Assembly (NCBI GenBank): GCA_028279995.1
Contig: JANQMQ010000111.1
Location: 1-5,422 of the forward strand
Reading direction: 5' to 3'
Length of the DNA stretch: 5,422 bases
Origin: Candidatus Phaeomarinibacter sp.
GTDB taxonomy: Bacteria; Pseudomonadota; Alphaproteobacteria; CGMCC-115125
Position 1 is the stretch's first letter, and each line of letters starts with the position of its first letter. A program made the translations under genes and the position numbers. This document shows, in pieces, positions 5,244-5,422 of this stretch. The notes beneath the pieces were generated by a model, which worked only from the letters and a program-made list of their open reading frames with translations, did no database searches and was not told where the DNA came from.

Positions 5244-5422
5244 ATGAAAGCCGTGATTCTGGCCGGCGGCTACGGAAGTCGGCTCAGCGAAGAGACAACG
5301 CTGAAGCCAAAGCCGATGGTGGAGATCGGCGGCCGACCTATCCTGTGGCACATCATGAAGATCTATGAGCGTCACGGCATCAACGAGTTCATCATCTGCC
5401 TTGGCTACAAAGGCTATGTGAT
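5244..5422 (+). CDS. rfbF: Glucose-1-phosphate cytidylyltransferase, N-terminal part (truncated by window edge)
   Basis: The first 59 codons of a nucleotidyltransferase are present and the frame is open to the window edge. The product starts [18 protein letters not shown], followed by [18 protein letters not shown] and [15 protein letters not shown]. The nucleotide-binding loop LAGGxGSRLSEE and the KPKPM segment are characteristic, and the LSEET and [13 protein letters not shown] stretch match RfbF/DdhA closely rather than the thymidylyltransferase RmlA or uridylyltransferase GalU. RfbF converts CTP and glucose 1-phosphate to CDP-glucose, the first step toward CDP-4-keto-6-deoxyglucose and CDP-3,6-dideoxyhexoses or branched deoxy sugars. 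The next gene beyond the edge is expected to be rfbG (CDP-glucose 4,6-dehydratase); this is an inference from usual gene order. A good Shine-Dalgarno supports the start. Confidence 0.93.
   Translation, partial: MKAVILAGGYGSRLSEETTLKPKPMVEIGGRPILWHIMKIYERHGINEFIICLGYKGYV

Noticed and set aside
5244..5422. RmlA or GalU instead of RfbF
   Set aside because: The [15 protein letters not shown] and ILWHIM segments are those of glucose-1-phosphate cytidylyltransferases; RmlA has a different start motif (GGxGTRLxPxT) and partner segment.

Overview
The window is a piece of a surface-polysaccharide locus (O-antigen, capsule or exopolysaccharide). It comes from a Gram-negative bacterium of moderately high GC by eye. 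The protein style and codon use suggest an alphaproteobacterium, possibly of the Hyphomonadaceae or Rhodobacterales type, but no marker gene is present and this placement is only an inference.

Layout: two transcription units diverge from a 291-bp intergenic region (1662-1952). Leftward (minus strand) lie an extended short-chain dehydrogenase/NAD-sugar epimerase (666-1661) and, 33 bp further on, a glutamine-hydrolysing asparagine-synthase-like amidotransferase (632 down to the window edge, truncated, GTG start). Rightward (plus strand) lie a GT4-type glycosyltransferase (1953-3104), a 169-bp gap with a strong hairpin and other inverted repeats, a second complete asparagine-synthase-like amidotransferase (3274-5202), and the first 59 codons of a glucose-1-phosphate cytidylyltransferase, rfbF (5244 to the window edge).

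Working together (inference): RfbF makes CDP-glucose, which opens a CDP-deoxyhexose branch whose later enzymes should lie just beyond the right edge. The epimerase supplies or interconverts another nucleotide sugar. The GT4 enzyme transfers a sugar to a lipid-linked or growing glycan. The two amidotransferases are full Ntn glutaminases at the N terminus; at least the complete one also has an ATP-pyrophosphatase synthetase domain. In such loci these enzymes more probably amidate a uronic acid in the glycan (as proposed for WbpS and WbtH) than make free asparagine.

No RNA genes, CRISPR arrays, insertion sequences or attachment sites were seen. I see no evidence for a wholly new system. The points most worth a second look are the pair of diverged amidotransferases flanking one divergent promoter region, the structured leader of the second one, and the nested inverted repeats between the divergent units.
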